64,000 nt of DNA from Phycomyces nitens (GCA_022702545.1 JAHRBC010000002.1:6014001-6078000); one strand, 5' to 3'. Numbered from the stretch's first letter, positions 23,921 through 36,992 are shown. Numbers and translations: made by a program. Notes: a model not told the origin generated them from the letters alone.

Positions 23921-24901
23921 GTGGAATATATATATGATATATATATATATTTTTATTGTATACAGATATAAAGGTATATACACATACAGATATATCAATA
24001 AATGTATACTATATGTTGCTTTTTTTTATATAAATATATTTATATATAAATAAATATATGTATAATTAATTATTTATATATATATATATATAAAGGTGCG
24101 TTTGTTGATGACGAGGTTGGTTGAATGAGATGAAGAGAAGAGTAAGAAAGAGAATATTGTTGGGATATATATCCTTTCCTTTTTTTTTTTCCTGGTTCTA
24201 TCAAGCCCAAATAAATTCGGAGTTTTTGGATTTCATTGTCCCACTGTACTCTTTATTTATTTACTTTTATGGTCTGCACCCTATATTTTTTTTCAAAGGA
24301 CCTGCTCCCCCCTTTTTTTATTTTTATTTATTTATTTATTTTATATATTGTATTTCAACCTTTATTATCTGTCCTCCCCCCCCCCATCTCCCCTCCACTC
24401 CCCCTCCCTCACTCCATCCCCTCCCCCTTTTTATTTTTTGGTTCTATTATATTATTATAGCTCTTACATTTTTCATACGTTCCAAATAGAACTCACACAC
24501 TCTTTGACATCTCTCTTTCAATGAATACCCAAATAGATATCTACCTATACACAAGATGGGCTCCTTTGTATTCCCTCTCCTGTGACCACCCCCATAATTC
24601 TCTCTTTTATATTTATTATATTATATTGTATAATATACTATAATACAATACAATACAATACAATACAATATAGTATAATATAGTATAATATAGTATAATC
24701 TATCTATCTATATATATATGTATATATACATGTATGTATGTATAAAACTATTATATGCATGTACGTATCTATCTATTTCCATCATTCCATTATTAATGTT
24801 ATTATCATTATCGTTATTATTATCATTATGATTACTATACTCTTGACAACAAATTAAATGATGTGACTGCGATAATACACAATCACACTTTGTATTTTAG
24901 A

Positions 24902-24937
<36 letters not shown>

Positions 24938-24996
24938 GGCCATTTACTTTTTTATACTTCTTTTCCCTTATTGTTATATTTGCTATTAATACCACC
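23921..24996. other. Divergent promoter region, cyclin / TAD1
   Basis: Shared upstream DNA of the cyclin (-) and TAD1 (+) genes. Dense repeats: (TA)n at 23930-23951 and 24060-24092, a C-run and CCCTCC block at 24374-24427, (AATAC)n at about 24640-24670, (ATAGT)-like units to 24700, and (ATT)n at 24903-24937. No coding frame with support. Confidence 0.5.
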
Positions 24997-27190
24997 ATGA
25001 CAGGTGCCTGGAAATCCATTCCGGATCTTCCAAACATCCTTGCTTCAGAGAGCATCAAAAAATACAATAAATTAGACAAACAGGGGAAACCGATCGTCCA
25101 CTCCAACAAGGCAGAGTGGACAGTGTTGGCCTGTATATTGGATGTTTATGCCCGTACGTCCCATATGTTTATATGTCTATCCATTTATCCATTTATCCAT
25201 TTATCCATTTATCTATCCATCTATATATATTTAATAAACACAATATCATGTTCACAGCTACCAAAGATGATTATTCTGTTCAAGTGATTTCATTGGGGTA
25301 ACTTGGCTCTTAAAATACAATATATATATGATATATATATATATATATATCATATATATCACACACACATCACACATCACCAACCCATCTCTCTGCAGTA
25401 CAGGTCTCAAATGTCTGCCCTACAGCAAACTCTGCAAGACTGGCGAACTTGTCAATGACAATCATGCAGAAGTCATTGCTCGGAGAGGCTTCATAAAGTA
25501 AATACTATTGTTCTTGTTGTTGCTGTTGTTGGGCTCTCTATTTTGGTCTGACCAGCTTTGTTTTTTTTTTTTCCAAGATATGCATTGGAAACCTTGGACA
25601 GACTCGAGGAAGCAGACTGTCCCTTTTATTCCACAGATACTGGGATTATTAGGTTGCGTCCAGATCATAGCCTTCACATGTATATTAGTCAGTCGCCATG
25701 CAAGTATAGCTGCCAATCTCTTTGTGCTGTTTAATAATCTTCCAGACAGGTGGTGATGCCTCAATGTCTATGTTGGCCGAGGCCCAGACACCTGAATCGC
25801 TGTGTGCATTTCAAACTGGCAAAAGAAAGCAAGATGGGATTGAAGAAGAACGCGATCTCCTTGAAAACATTTATGCAAACAAGAAACGCAAGACTAGTAC
25901 TAGTACTACTACTAGTACTAATACTACTAGTACTAATACTACTACTACTACTGAGGGTTCGGCTGGGATGCATGAAAATCCAATGTTTCAAAGGGGTCGT
26001 TGTGGATTTGATCATCTAGGCATACTTCGAACAAAGCCAGGTAAAAAAATAAAATAAAATAAAATAAAGATAAATTGGGATTATATTGTTTCAAAATTCA
26101 AAATTCAAAATTCAATATTTTTATTTTATTATTATTATTTTTGCGCTTCTGTCCAGGTAGACTTGATTCAGAGCCAACTCTATCAATGTCCTGCAGGTAA
26201 AATAAAATAATATAAAGGTATTGTGATTGGCAATTAATGTGTTTACATAGCGACAAGATCGCTCGTTGGAATGTACTTGGGTTGCAATCAGCCTTATTGT
26301 CCCATATCTTTGACCCAGTCTATTTGGACTCTATTGTGGTAAGTGATATGTTTGAAAAGGAATCACTTGAGAGAGCCCTTTACGGTAGATTGGAATCACT
26401 ACAAGGTAAATTAAGATGCAGGGGATAAATGATGAATGTAGAATTGCGTAGGATTAAATATACTCTATAGATCTGCCTCTTCCTTATTCCCTCCATCGTC
26501 CTCGGATACACCCAACAGACATTTCTTTTGAGAAATCTAAAAGTGTCCTGGAATCCACCGCCAAATATTCGGCAGTGATCTCAAGTGGAGCAGGTAGTTT
26601 TGACGGAAATGTGGTGATGATAATTAGGATGATAATTAGGATAATTAGGATGGTGATGGCGATGATGGCGATATGCTGTTCTATTGTACAGATTTGATCT
26701 CACAAAGTTACATAAAATGTAGCCATTTCGTGGGTTGCAGGAATGCCTAGGTCAGAAGTCATTGTGCATGGAAGAAAACAAGGTGCTCCAAAAGGCAAAC
26801 CGACCAATCCAAAAACAAGGCAGGTTTTGTGATGATCTCTTCTTACATCTTTGTGTAATTGAGGACATGGTTGGGATAGGAATCCAACAGGGATTATTAA
26901 AACCAAAAAATAATAATAGTAAATAATAATAATAATAATAATAATATATCTCTAGACCTTCTATTTGCAAACTTGGCTTATTCCAACGATTTCTTTCAAG
27001 GTAAGATTGGCAATTAATTTGATTGAATCTATTATTCATCATGCTATGCTATAGGCACCAGGACAAGGACAAGACGTATCTAGAGTGGAAAAGGGATGCA
27101 GTCGGGTACCAAAAGGCAAAAGCCTGTCTGCTTGATCAATGCTTTCAGTCCTGGGTCCAAACGCCTGATGAATACCAAGACTTCAAGTGA
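24997..27190 (+). CDS. TAD1: tRNA-specific adenosine deaminase TAD1 / ADAT1
   Basis: Deaminates A37 of tRNA-Ala to inosine, a nuclear/cytosolic tRNA modification. Eleven exons: 24997-25153, 25258-25297, 25399-25497, 25578-25699, 25750-26040, 26157-26196, 26251-26405, 26471-26593, 26741-26819, 26956-27000, 27055-27190, giving 428 aa. Motifs: LKCLPYSKL and [13 protein letters not shown] (zinc-binding His and proton-shuttle Glu, about residue 86), YISQSPCGDASM (zinc Cys, about 140), GILRTKPGR and [13 protein letters not shown] (second zinc Cys, about 248), [10 protein letters not shown], and a WVQTP-type C-terminus. Two introns need GC donors (25700, splitting the zinc Cys codon, and 26820). A Thr/Ser/Asn microsatellite insert lies between the Cys motifs. 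The ATG at 24997 leaves about 12 residues before the alignable part. Confidence 0.92.
25894..25951 (+). repeat. In-frame ACT/AGT trinucleotide repeat in TAD1
   Basis: Nineteen-odd ACT, AGT and AAT codons encode a Thr/Ser/Asn run inside the TAD1 catalytic domain, between the two zinc Cys motifs. It stays in frame and likely forms a surface loop. Confidence 0.9.
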
Positions 27191-28717
27191 TTTATGTGTC
27201 TTTCTGTTGGACATTTTGGCGCCAAACATAATTACAATATAATATAGTACAATACAATACATGTACCATTCGTCGCAAGGGACAAAGAATGATATTGTGA
27301 AATGGAAGATCAAATATATATATATACACTTATTTGTTTTGTTGAATTAAAAAGGGATCAGAATTACTTACTTGCTCATGATTAAACAAGTTGTTGATAT
27401 TTATCTATCCATCTATGTACATATGTGTATGCATGTATCTATATTGCAGAAAACATAAATAATAGCATATAGCATGGCCAGATTGTGATCTATCAATCCA
27501 TATAACATGAACCTTTCTCCTTGTTCGGATAGCCATGCGAATCATCTTATTCCTTATCATTCTGGATTGAATACCTCTTTCTCTCTCTCTCTCTTTTTCT
27601 CTCTCTCCCCTCCCCTCCCCTCCCCCCCAACTTGCTTAATTTTTTTAAGCTTCAAGTGCAAGTTCCAAACCTGGAAATATCCCGAGTCCAATCTACACAG
27701 AAGGATAATTGGCCGTTTGGACCTCATGGCAGAGATCGATCGTTCGTTCGTTCGTTCGTTCGTTCGTTCGTTCGTTCGTTCGTTCGTTCTAGGGACGTCA
27801 AAATGGACGACGGCATATATAAAATAAATAAATAAAAATAAAAATAAATAAATAAAAGGGTGTCCATTAGACATGCCTCTTATTGATTCAATATTAAACA
27901 TTCTGCCTGCAAGACTCTCTATTTTTCTTTATTTCGTTTTGTTTGATATTTGACTAGCTAGCAGCCTAAAATATCCATACCCTCCCCCTCACCCTCATCC
28001 TCCCTTCCCTCCCCTCCCCCCAAATAATAATAAATAATAAATAATAATACTGTCCACAACCAAATTGTAGTAAATATTTTATACAATCAGCATTTATTTA
28101 ATCAATATGATGATAGATAAAATAAAATAAAATAAGGGGGGCATATAAGGGCGTTTATTATTATACCGATTAATTTCAGCGCCAAAAATAAATACACCTT
28201 TTTGGATCGTGACGTTTGATTTTGCCATCAACGGAACCCTCTCCGTGTGTGACACCAGATGTCATGGCAACCCTGAGGTTCAGCCCAAGCCATGCGTTCC
28301 TAGTAAATGTGCCACAAAACTCTCTTGTTACTATATACCTCTTTAACCACAGTATCTTTTTCTTTTTTATATATATTTTTGCACAGAAGCAAAAAGAGCA
28401 ACAAGACAAAGGGGTGTTTTTTTTCCTTCTCCTTTTTTTCAAAAAGAAATACTAATACTAATAATAATCATAATCATAATCATAATAATACTAAATCATA
28501 ATAATAATAATAAATCATAATATTGCAGTTTCGATGCTTTTTCTTTTTCTTTTTAATGCTTGTGCATTTTCGGCATCTGTATTTTTGTCTACCATTACAT
28601 CCCCCTTTATTTCAATCTCTATTTTTCCCTCCACTGTTTCTGAAACATCCCTTTCCATAATCCCTTTCCTTTCATTTGCATCGATATTTTTATATAGAAA
28701 AAACCCACCAGCACACC
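27191..28717. other. Intergenic, TAD1 3' / SSD1 5'
   Basis: Microsatellite-rich spacer: (CT)n at 27582-27608, (TTCG)n at 27740-27790, (AAATA)n near 27820-27855, C-rich runs near 27980-28022 and (AATAAT)n to 28050 and 28440-28515. No coding frame supported. Confidence 0.5.
27740..27790. repeat. (TTCG)n tetranucleotide microsatellite
   Basis: About 12-13 TTCG/CGTT units in a row, GC-richer than any other array in the window. The plus-strand frame reads as a Ser-Phe-Val-Arg repeat and the minus strand as Asn-Glu-Arg-Thr; both are artefacts of the array. Confidence 0.95.
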
Positions 28718-31700
28718 ATGGACAGGATTGATTTGGATTTAGATGGTCAGACAGCCCCAGAGTCCACGCGTGGCCTGTTCGATCTGCCAGATAAACAGGT
28801 AACGGCCTATTCACAACACACACACACACACACACACAATATATACATACACACAATATATACATACAAAAAAGAAAAGAAAAAGAAAAGAAAAAGAAAG
28901 AGAAAGAAACAAGGACATCTATTCATTTATTAGTCTGCCCAGCCAGATTGGTCGGCAGGCAAACGTCGGTCGGCCTATGAGCTGCATGGATACCCACCCA
29001 TTGACGAGACAAAGGTTCGCCAGCGAAGCAAATCAGCAAACTTTTCCTCACTTGCCTTGCCCCACCATCGCACCTCTCTCCATACGGTCAATGAAGAAGG
29101 TCCAAAGGGCTCCTCGTGCATGGTCTCTAGACGCTCGAGTCGTAACCACTCCCTGGACCCAGTCGACCAGACCTCTCGCGAACCATGCCAGAAACCTATT
29201 GTGCCCCTTCAGTACCACATGAGCAGATCTTCAGTAGTTAACTTCAATAGCTTCCCCATGACACAGACCCAGTACAATGCCAGCACTAATGGGCCTGTTT
29301 ATGGAGACAGGACATCAGGCGGCCATGTGCATCCTAGGAACACAAACGGAGACAGGCGATCGAGTCCAGCAGAATACATCAAGACACGAACCGGTTTTTG
29401 TGAGGACGAAGGGGAATACAACATGTCAAGGGCAAATGCCAGAGCAGAAACAGAAGCAAAGCTTACGGGTGCCTCTGTAGCACGAGGCACTCATCAAAGC
29501 CAACCAGAGGGGGATTACCAGATGAATGAAGACCAACAGGAGATCCATCGATCAAGCCTAAAGGACACCATGGACATCCAGCAGTACCATCAACACCAGC
29601 ACCACCAGCAACACCAGCAACACCAACAACACCAACAGCAACATCATTACCATCCCTTTGATCAGGCCAAGCACGGCCGCAGACTATCCGAACCAAACCC
29701 CAGTCATCCCCATCTGGACCACACCGACAGGCGAGCCATCCACTCTAGCCGCCCAATTTCCCTTCAATGGGCAGCATCCGTGGCACCCAAGGGTCTCCTG
29801 GAGTGCGATGAGGAGTTGGGTCAATCAAGGGCCAAGTCATTTAAGCCGCCTCAGCTGGCCCTGGATCTCAAGAACAGCCGTTCAAGAAGCCACGGAGAAT
29901 GGAGACAATGTGAGGAACCGATAATTGTGTGTGTGTGTGTGTGTGTGTGTGTCTGTATGTGATAATATTGTATTGACTTGCAATCCATCATTAGCGACCA
30001 TGGTATCCCACAACCCTTCACCACGATCATCTTTCCAGGGACAAGTTCCCTTTACTCCTACTCACTTTAGCTTTTCACGGGAGGAAAACAATACTCAGAA
30101 TCAGCGACGGGCGCTTTTTATTGCCCACCTACCTTACTCAGGAGTCATCCCTCTACTTAAATCCCATCAACTGGTGAGTGGAATCATACGAGTCAACAAG
30201 CGTAATCGATCGGACGCATACGTATTTTGTGAAGAAGTCAATGCAGACATCTACATTTGTGGCTCCAGAGACCGTAATCGAGCACTCGAAGGCGACACGG
30301 TTGCAGTCAGACTAGTCCAGGTTGACAAGGTGATGCGAGAGAAGCTAGAAAAGGAAGACGCAAAGCTGGCCCGCAACAACGGCCAACCTGTTCTACGCAA
30401 GCCAGACGAAGAGGACGAAAAGGAAATCATGTTTGGGGGAGAAGAGGATGTGGACAAGATCAAGCCGCGTTTCTGTGGCGTTGTAGTGGCAATCCTAGAA
30501 CGAATCCAAAACCAAGTGTTTTCAGGGTAAGGTAGTTGTTGTTGAAGCTGCTCACAAAGATAGATTATGTGTGTGTGTGTGTGTGTCTTTCTCATCTTTA
30601 TCCATCCCCCCAAAAAAACCAAAAAACCCCAAAAGCACCTTGGGCATGATGAGGCCAAGCAACAAACGCCAAAACAAGGAGGGGGGTGAGCAACAACAGC
30701 AGGGTGATTTCCAGGACCAACGAGAGTCAGGATCGTCCCAACCGACGCCTCGAATCGTCTGGTTCAAGTCAACCGACAAACGGGTTCCTTTGATTGCAAT
30801 TCCAGTAGAGCAGGCCCCTCCAGACTTTATTGAAAACTATCAGACATACAACAACCGGCTCTTCCTCGTCAGTTTTCAATGCCAAGTCCCCTCCTTTAAA
30901 ATCGTCTCATCTCCTTTTTTATTATATACATATATATGTATATATGTATATATATTTGTATTATTATTATTAGGGGTCCATCAAACGCTGGCCAATCACA
31001 TCATTGCATCCTTTTGGTCTCTTGGAAGCAGAGTTGGGAACCATCAATGCACTAGGAGTTCAATTCAGAGCCATTCTTGCTGACAACAATTTCCCATACA
31101 ATGGATTCTCCAAGGCTATAATGCAAGGGCTGCCCCAGGGTTGGAAGCCGTCCAAAGAAGACGTCCAGGAAAGACTGGATCTTCGAACCAGCCGCTGCAT
31201 CACAATCGACAGTACAGGCGATGGGGGTAAAGAGCAGGATATTAATTATTATTATTATTATTTTTAAAAAAAAAACAAAAAACAACTGTGGGTTTGACTG
31301 ACATTTGTACCAGACCATGGAAACGCCTTGTCTATCCAAAAGATTGGCGATGAGTACAAGGTTGGTTTCCATGTCTCGGATATCTCTGCCTTTGTTAGAC
31401 CCCATTCTCTATTGGACAAGGAAGCACGGTCGAGATGCACGGGTGTATTTATCTATGAGGATGTTCCTCTTTGGCCACCACAGCTCTTGAGAGAATGCAC
31501 GGATTTTGTGCCAGGAAAAGACAGGCAAGCAAGCAAGCATACTTGGCCGGATGGCATTTGGGCTTACCTAGTCTATATAGACTTGGATTCTCGGTTATCT
31601 GGAAGATGAACAGCAATGGAGATGTGATTAATGAGTGGCATGGAAAGACCATCATAAGGTAAAAAAAAACATAAGAACAAGATCTCTGGTTGATAATAGT

Positions 31701-33257
31701 AATAATAGTAATAATACTAAGCAACAACTGATCGTTCCCATATAGGTCTCAGGGGATACTCAAGCCTGACCAGATCCAGCACATGCTAGACGGTAAAGGC
31801 GTACCAGATCATCTGAATGTTGCCGAGCATGAAAAGCCAGAACTAGAGAATGATATCCACATGCTCTATAGCCTTGCCCAGGGCCTAAAAAACGACCGGA
31901 CCAACAAGGGAGCCATGCTTCTTGGACCGGAAAGATTCAACGTAGAGTTTGCGAATGGGGAACCCACCAAGATCTCCATGATAAAAAAAGTTCCTGCAGA
32001 CGATATCATGAGTGAGTTTGTGGTCTTGGCCAACGCAGGCGTCGCACAAAAGATAGCACACCATTTTCCAGACCAGGCCCTTGTTCGGTCACAATCGTCG
32101 CCAAATGAGCGTAAATTGGTAAGTCCCCTCCCCCTCCCCCCAATTGGTTGTGATGCAGAGTAACTTAATGGCCGGTATATAGAGAGAGCTGGCCCAGTAC
32201 GTTCGTAAACTAGGCTATGTGATAGATCCAACGTCCACAAGCGATCTCCAGCACTCTATAGATGCAATTGATAATCCTACTGCAAAGTCTGTCATTACTG
32301 GACTTGCCCTAAAGGCCATTCAGGGCTCAAAGTATATGTGTGCTGGCTTATTTGACCCGGCTCGATACCACCATTACTCTCTAAACAAGCCAGTCTATAC
32401 ACACTTTACGTCTCCCTCTCGCCGATTTGCAGACCTGATTGTCCATCGACAGCTGGAAGCAGCCTTGGCAAAAGGTAGATTGACTGTCAAAAAGCGTAAT
32501 AACAAAAACAGATATTAAATTTGCCCCCCGAGAACCCCGGTTCCATATCGAGCCTGAACTTCTCCAAAAGATAGCCCAGCACTGCAACGTAAAGGCCCAG
32601 GCAGCACGCAATGCATACGAACAGTGCCAACACCTCTTTCTATCAAAGTTCCTCAACGCATCTGGGCAGACATCGACCCCCCATGAAGCACTGGTTGTAG
32701 GCGTACATGACCAGGCATTTGATGTGGTTGTACCCGGCATGGGACTAGAAAGACGTATCCATACCATCAATCTTCCTCTCAATACCTACAAACACTGCCC
32801 TGGAGAAGGAGTGCTTCATCTGTACTGGAAGCCAAAGGTAGCCACGACAGATGAGGTTGTGGAGCGTGCGTACGATGAAGACGATGACCTCGGAATGATG
32901 GACCATCAGATTACAGACCAGTTTGCCAATCCCCACTTTCATATCACGAATCTCCATGGTCTCACAGAGTCTGTGAACCAGCTCTCCATCCAGTCCGGAC
33001 CATCTCCGCCCGATGGCAGCGGATCTAAAGGCCCAACCTCCGCTGCTACTGTGGCGGTCGTCCACAGGCGCCCAAGATCCATGTCACTCCGGGCTGTCCA
33101 GGGCGAGAATCCACAGGAGAGCCAACAAGAGTGCACCATTCCCGACGAGTGTCGCCAGGTTATCCGTCCGTTTGACTATGTGCGAGTGGTATTGATTGCC
33201 GACCCTCTCAGAAGTCCACCACTTGTGCGTATCCTGGCCGCCAACCCATTTGTCTAG
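28718..33257 (+). CDS. SSD1: SSD1-like RNA-binding protein (inactive RNase II family)
   Basis: Translational repressor that binds mRNAs for wall and growth proteins in yeast; cytoplasmic, regulated by the NDR kinase Cbk1. Ten exons: 28718-28798, 28934-29909, 29995-30526, 30636-30867, 30974-31226, 31314-31524, 31581-31658, 31746-32118, 32183-32474, 32512-33257, giving 1257 aa. The N-terminal about 350 residues are disordered with a His/Gln block. OB/cold-shock motifs follow ([32 protein letters not shown]), then the RNB domain and C-terminal S1-like part. The RNase II acidic cluster (normally ID....DLDDA) reads IDSTGDGDHGNAL, so catalysis is probably lost as in other SSD1 proteins. One intron has a GC donor (31525), and another is only 37 bp (32475-32511). 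Start at [10 protein letters not shown] fits the first exon. Confidence 0.93.
29926..29953 (+). repeat. (GT)n microsatellite in SSD1 intron 2
   Basis: About 14 GT units soon after the intron-2 donor. SSD1 intron 1 has (CA)n at 28819-28838 and intron 3 has (GT)n at 30568-30587, so all of the first three introns carry CA/TG arrays. Confidence 0.9.
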
Positions 33258-34829
33258 CAACAAGCGACAGATTTCTTTTTTCTTTTTTTCTTTTATCTTT
33301 CTTCTTCTTCTTCTTCAAAATATATAAATATATATATGAATATAAAAGTGCAAGAATATTATATATATTCGCCATGTTTGGGTCCTTGAAGAGTCCAAGG
33401 TGCTCGTGTGGACCCTCTCTCTTTTCTTTTCATTTTACTTTTTTTGGAATTAAACGCCACAGCAGGCCAACAATGGACCATCGTTTTAAGAAGTGGAGGA
33501 AACATCATATATATTACTAGTATATATTTATTTGACCGACGATCTTTTTTCTTTTCTTTTTTGGATTGTTGGCTTTATATAACAGTAGATTGGAACAAGA
33601 ATATTTGCAGACCAGCCCCTCAAGAGAACAATTGGACTTTTAAATAAGAATAACAAGTATTGAAAATAATAATACTAAATAAATATCATTCAATAATCCC
33701 CAAATCAGTCCATTTCCGACGATCGATTTGGCCTCGAGAATCATTTCTTGTGATCCCATCAAGATGATCTGATAAAAAAATAATAAATAATAATAATAAT
33801 AAATAATAATCACAGTGATTCTGAGTTATAGAGTGGACCTTGCATTTGACTGTATGACTATATAGGAAAGAACAAAAAAAAAAAAAGAAACTCTAATGGC
33901 CCAAAATGATCGTACGGTTAAAGATCAAAACAAATAGGGCGTCTGACGGGTTGTGGAGTACAGAGACCATTATCAGATGCGTACAAACAGTGTTGTTTTT
34001 CATCAGTCTTGTCTGTTGATTTACACACAAGCATCAGATATGTGGATCTGATAGATGGCCCAGAGATCTCTGGAAATAAAATCATGCCATTTATCTCTTT
34101 GTTTGGTTGTTGTTAAAGGTTAATACCAATTGATCAAGTATCATTGTGGAGATAGGAACTAGAGGTCAAAGAGCCCTTGAGGGCAATCGTTTTCAAAGAT
34201 TGACAGCCAGCTCAGGTAAAAACAATCTACTCGCAATTCCTCCGCGTTTAAGTCGGCGCAAAGGGAGTGTATTTATATTTGCCTCGATAGTATACCAGGA
34301 ATATTCTTTTTTTTTTTATATTATTAAAACAACAAGAAGAAGAAGATTATTTATCAAGTATGCTTCAATGTAGCCAAGTATTGTTTTTTTTTGTTTTTTT
34401 TTTGGTATTAAATAGCCAAGTATTGGCCCCGGAACCAACTAGATTTACAAACTCGCTTTCCATGTTGACTATGAAATAATATCATCAAGAATCAATGTTC
34501 CGGATGATTAAACGCGCTCAAGATTGCTATTTTATCTACAAAATGAATCACTTTGTATGTAACCACTCCACGGGTCGGGCATTCAACAGATTGTCAATTT
34601 GAAAAAAAAATCTGATAAGAATCAACATCAAGATCATACTCCGAAGATCTTTGGGTAGTACATCTGATAAATACCAAATAATAATAATAATAATCATATT
34701 CATATTCATATTCATATCAAAATCTCAAGAGTATATAAACTCTATAAGAAGCACTTGTCTCTTTTCCCCTCCATCTTATTCCTTCTTTACTTTGTTGACC
34801 AAAGCAATCCACTTTACCACACTACCACA
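33258..34829. other. Intergenic, SSD1 3' / small secreted gene 5'
   Basis: No gene supported. Holds (TTC)n at 33300-33316, (TA)-rich tracts near 33320-33365 and (AAT)n near 33780-33810. The last 150 bp contain the promoter of the small secreted gene, including (CATATT)n near 34695-34718. Confidence 0.5.
34732..34738 (+). promoter_or_regulatory. TATA box of the small secreted gene
   Basis: TATATAA, 92 bp upstream of the ATG at 34830 and followed by a pyrimidine-rich leader, as expected for an RNA polymerase II promoter with a strong TATA element. Confidence 0.5.
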
Positions 34830-35244
34830 ATGCGTTTCTCCATTCTTGCCATCCTCTGCTTCTTCTTTGCCATCACCATGGCTGCCACCGTCCACAACAC
34901 AGAATCATCCCCATCCCAGGTCAATGCCATGGTAAGCCTTGGATTGCAAAGATCCATTAGATGTTATGCTGCAGACCAACTAATAAAATCTCCAAATCTA
35001 TTTGTAGAACATTGATCTGTCTTATAGTCTGAGCAGTGCCCCTGCAGTTCAGTCACCTTCCGAGTTCTCGGGTAGACTGGAAAAGCGTAGAGCAAGAACT
35101 GCATTCTTGGAGGTCCCCATCTTGAGCAGTGGCACCCTCTTTTATGTCGCCCTCTCCGTCTCTACTTTGCTCTGGTGCACCGGAAAAGGCATCGACATGA
35201 CCGTAGATCGCCAGGAGCGTATGGCCGAGTCTGCTGCCTATTAA
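34830..35244 (+). CDS. Small secretory protein with Kex2-type site
   Basis: No family recognised. Two exons, 34830-34931 and 35008-35244, giving 112 aa. MRFSILAILCFFFAITMAA is a clear signal peptide. The phase-0 splice after Ala-Met joins NIDLSYSLSSAPAVQSP. A dibasic LEKR site lies about two-fifths along (Kex2-like consensus), followed by a hydrophobic stretch (about 68-95, FLEVPILSSGTLFYVALSVS) containing one Cys, and then a polar tail. It could be a processed secreted peptide or a small membrane protein; the hydrophobic part may be a transmembrane segment. The TATA box and CT-rich leader support expression. Confidence 0.6.
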
Positions 35245-36992
35245 TGCAACATATACCATTATTCATCAACCCTCTACCACATCTTCTCCCCTTGTATCTT
35301 TCCACATTTCACCACCACCACCAACCACCACCACCACAAAAAAAAAGGCAACCAAACATAATAAGTCTTGTTTGCGCTGTAATCATTCTTATTTATTTAC
35401 TATCTACTCTACTCTACTTATATACATATCATTATTATTTCAACACTTCATTTGTAATTTAATCGCCAAAGTTCCATTAAATATCAAATAAATAAAAGTC
35501 AAAAATCAAAAATCAAAAATCACCATGGCAATTTTTTTTATATATTCCATAACAAGCAGATCTGATAAAGCATCTACCAATTGACTTGATAAATCACTTG
35601 TGGCACTTGCAAATTAAGAGTCACTTTTTTGTTTTGTTTAAAATATAATATGCGATTTATTTTTGCGCTTATAGTGAAACTTGCGTCTTTTGTGCCTCGG
35701 AGGGGGTGGGTTTTTTTTTGGGGGGCGGAAAAATAAAATAAAATAAAATGTGCCATTCAAGCCACAATGGCCAGGACCCTTGATTATTTTAATCAGAGAA
35801 ATTACATGAATCCGAAAATGTCTGGTCCGTATCCCAACAGTCGATGAATACATAACTTTGAAGATAAAAGTAACCACGCAAAATAATATATATATATTTT
35901 GTAAAACAAAAAGGGTGCTGAATGCCGGATATTTTTTGATTTTTTTGTTTTTCCCTTTCAACAGGGCTACTTTATGTATAAAAAGTAAAAGTAAACCTTT
36001 ATTATTATTATTATTATTATTTTCGAGATTGTTTTCAAATGACCCTGTTTGCCTTGGATATTCATCTTGCCTGTATAATGGCTCAGGGCGTGTTTGGCCA
36101 TAAGAACCAGCAAGTGAGTGGGCCACTTTATGGCTCATATTTCAGCCACGGATTTGTTCTTTAATGTTCTGTTCACATGGAAGAAACAGAAATTGGGGGA
36201 ACTCAAACTGATCCTGCACCTTTTCTCTCTCTCTCTCTGTCTTTTCTCTTTAATCTGTCTCTCTTGTGTCATAAAAAAGCAGGGATACAGGACAAGCAAG
36301 CCACCCTTTACGTCAATGACAATAAAATTAAACAGCATCTAATAATAATAGTAATAGTAATAACAATTATCATCATATATGTTAAACGTAATTTTATTAG
36401 CGGATTTTGAACGCGACCAGAGAGTACTACAAGTCATGTGACTTGTAATCCTTGACAGAATCATCCTATTCCTGCAAGTGTGCCCTGATCACTGCAGGCA
36501 TATATACAGTCCTGGCAATCAGCTCCAGGACCCAACAGTCAACCAGACAACCTTGTTTGTTCAACAGCCCATTACATGAACCACAATTTAGACAAGAGAG
36601 CTGATCATTTTACCCCATGAATGAAATCAATCGACAATTAGTCCAAACACTATCTTGCACTACTGCCTGTGAACCAGACCACCAGAGACAAAGATTTCAA
36701 TTGCCTCTTGGCTTTATTAAACGGACAAGCTGCCTTGTAGGTATCATTACAGTCACTCTTATATTCATAACAAGGATATATATATTAGTATCAGGAAATA
36801 TATATATCTAGAGACTTGTAAGCGGATCTCAAACCTGTAAAGAGAAATGGGCCTTGGTTTATTGGCAGACAATTATTCTCGATACCAAAGACCAGTGTTC
36901 TGTTCTCCGGTCGTGACGGTTTGATTGCTCTTCTCCCCACAACTTTTTTCTTCTTTCTTTCTTTCCCTTTCCATCCTTGTTTCGAATGAGCC
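35245..36992. other. Intergenic, no gene seen
   Basis: Contains (CCA)n near 35310-35336, a G-rich run at 35700-35727, (ATT)n at 36000-36022 and (CT)n at 36222-36240. Open frames are low complexity. Confidence 0.5.

Noticed and set aside
27557..27901. Open frames with SFVR or NERT repeats
   Set aside because: Translation of a (TTCG)n microsatellite; no start context, splice sites or homology.
31525..31580. Frameshift in SSD1 making it a pseudogene
   Set aside because: A GC-AG intron with an AG|GCAAGC donor restores the frame and the family sequence [12 protein letters not shown].
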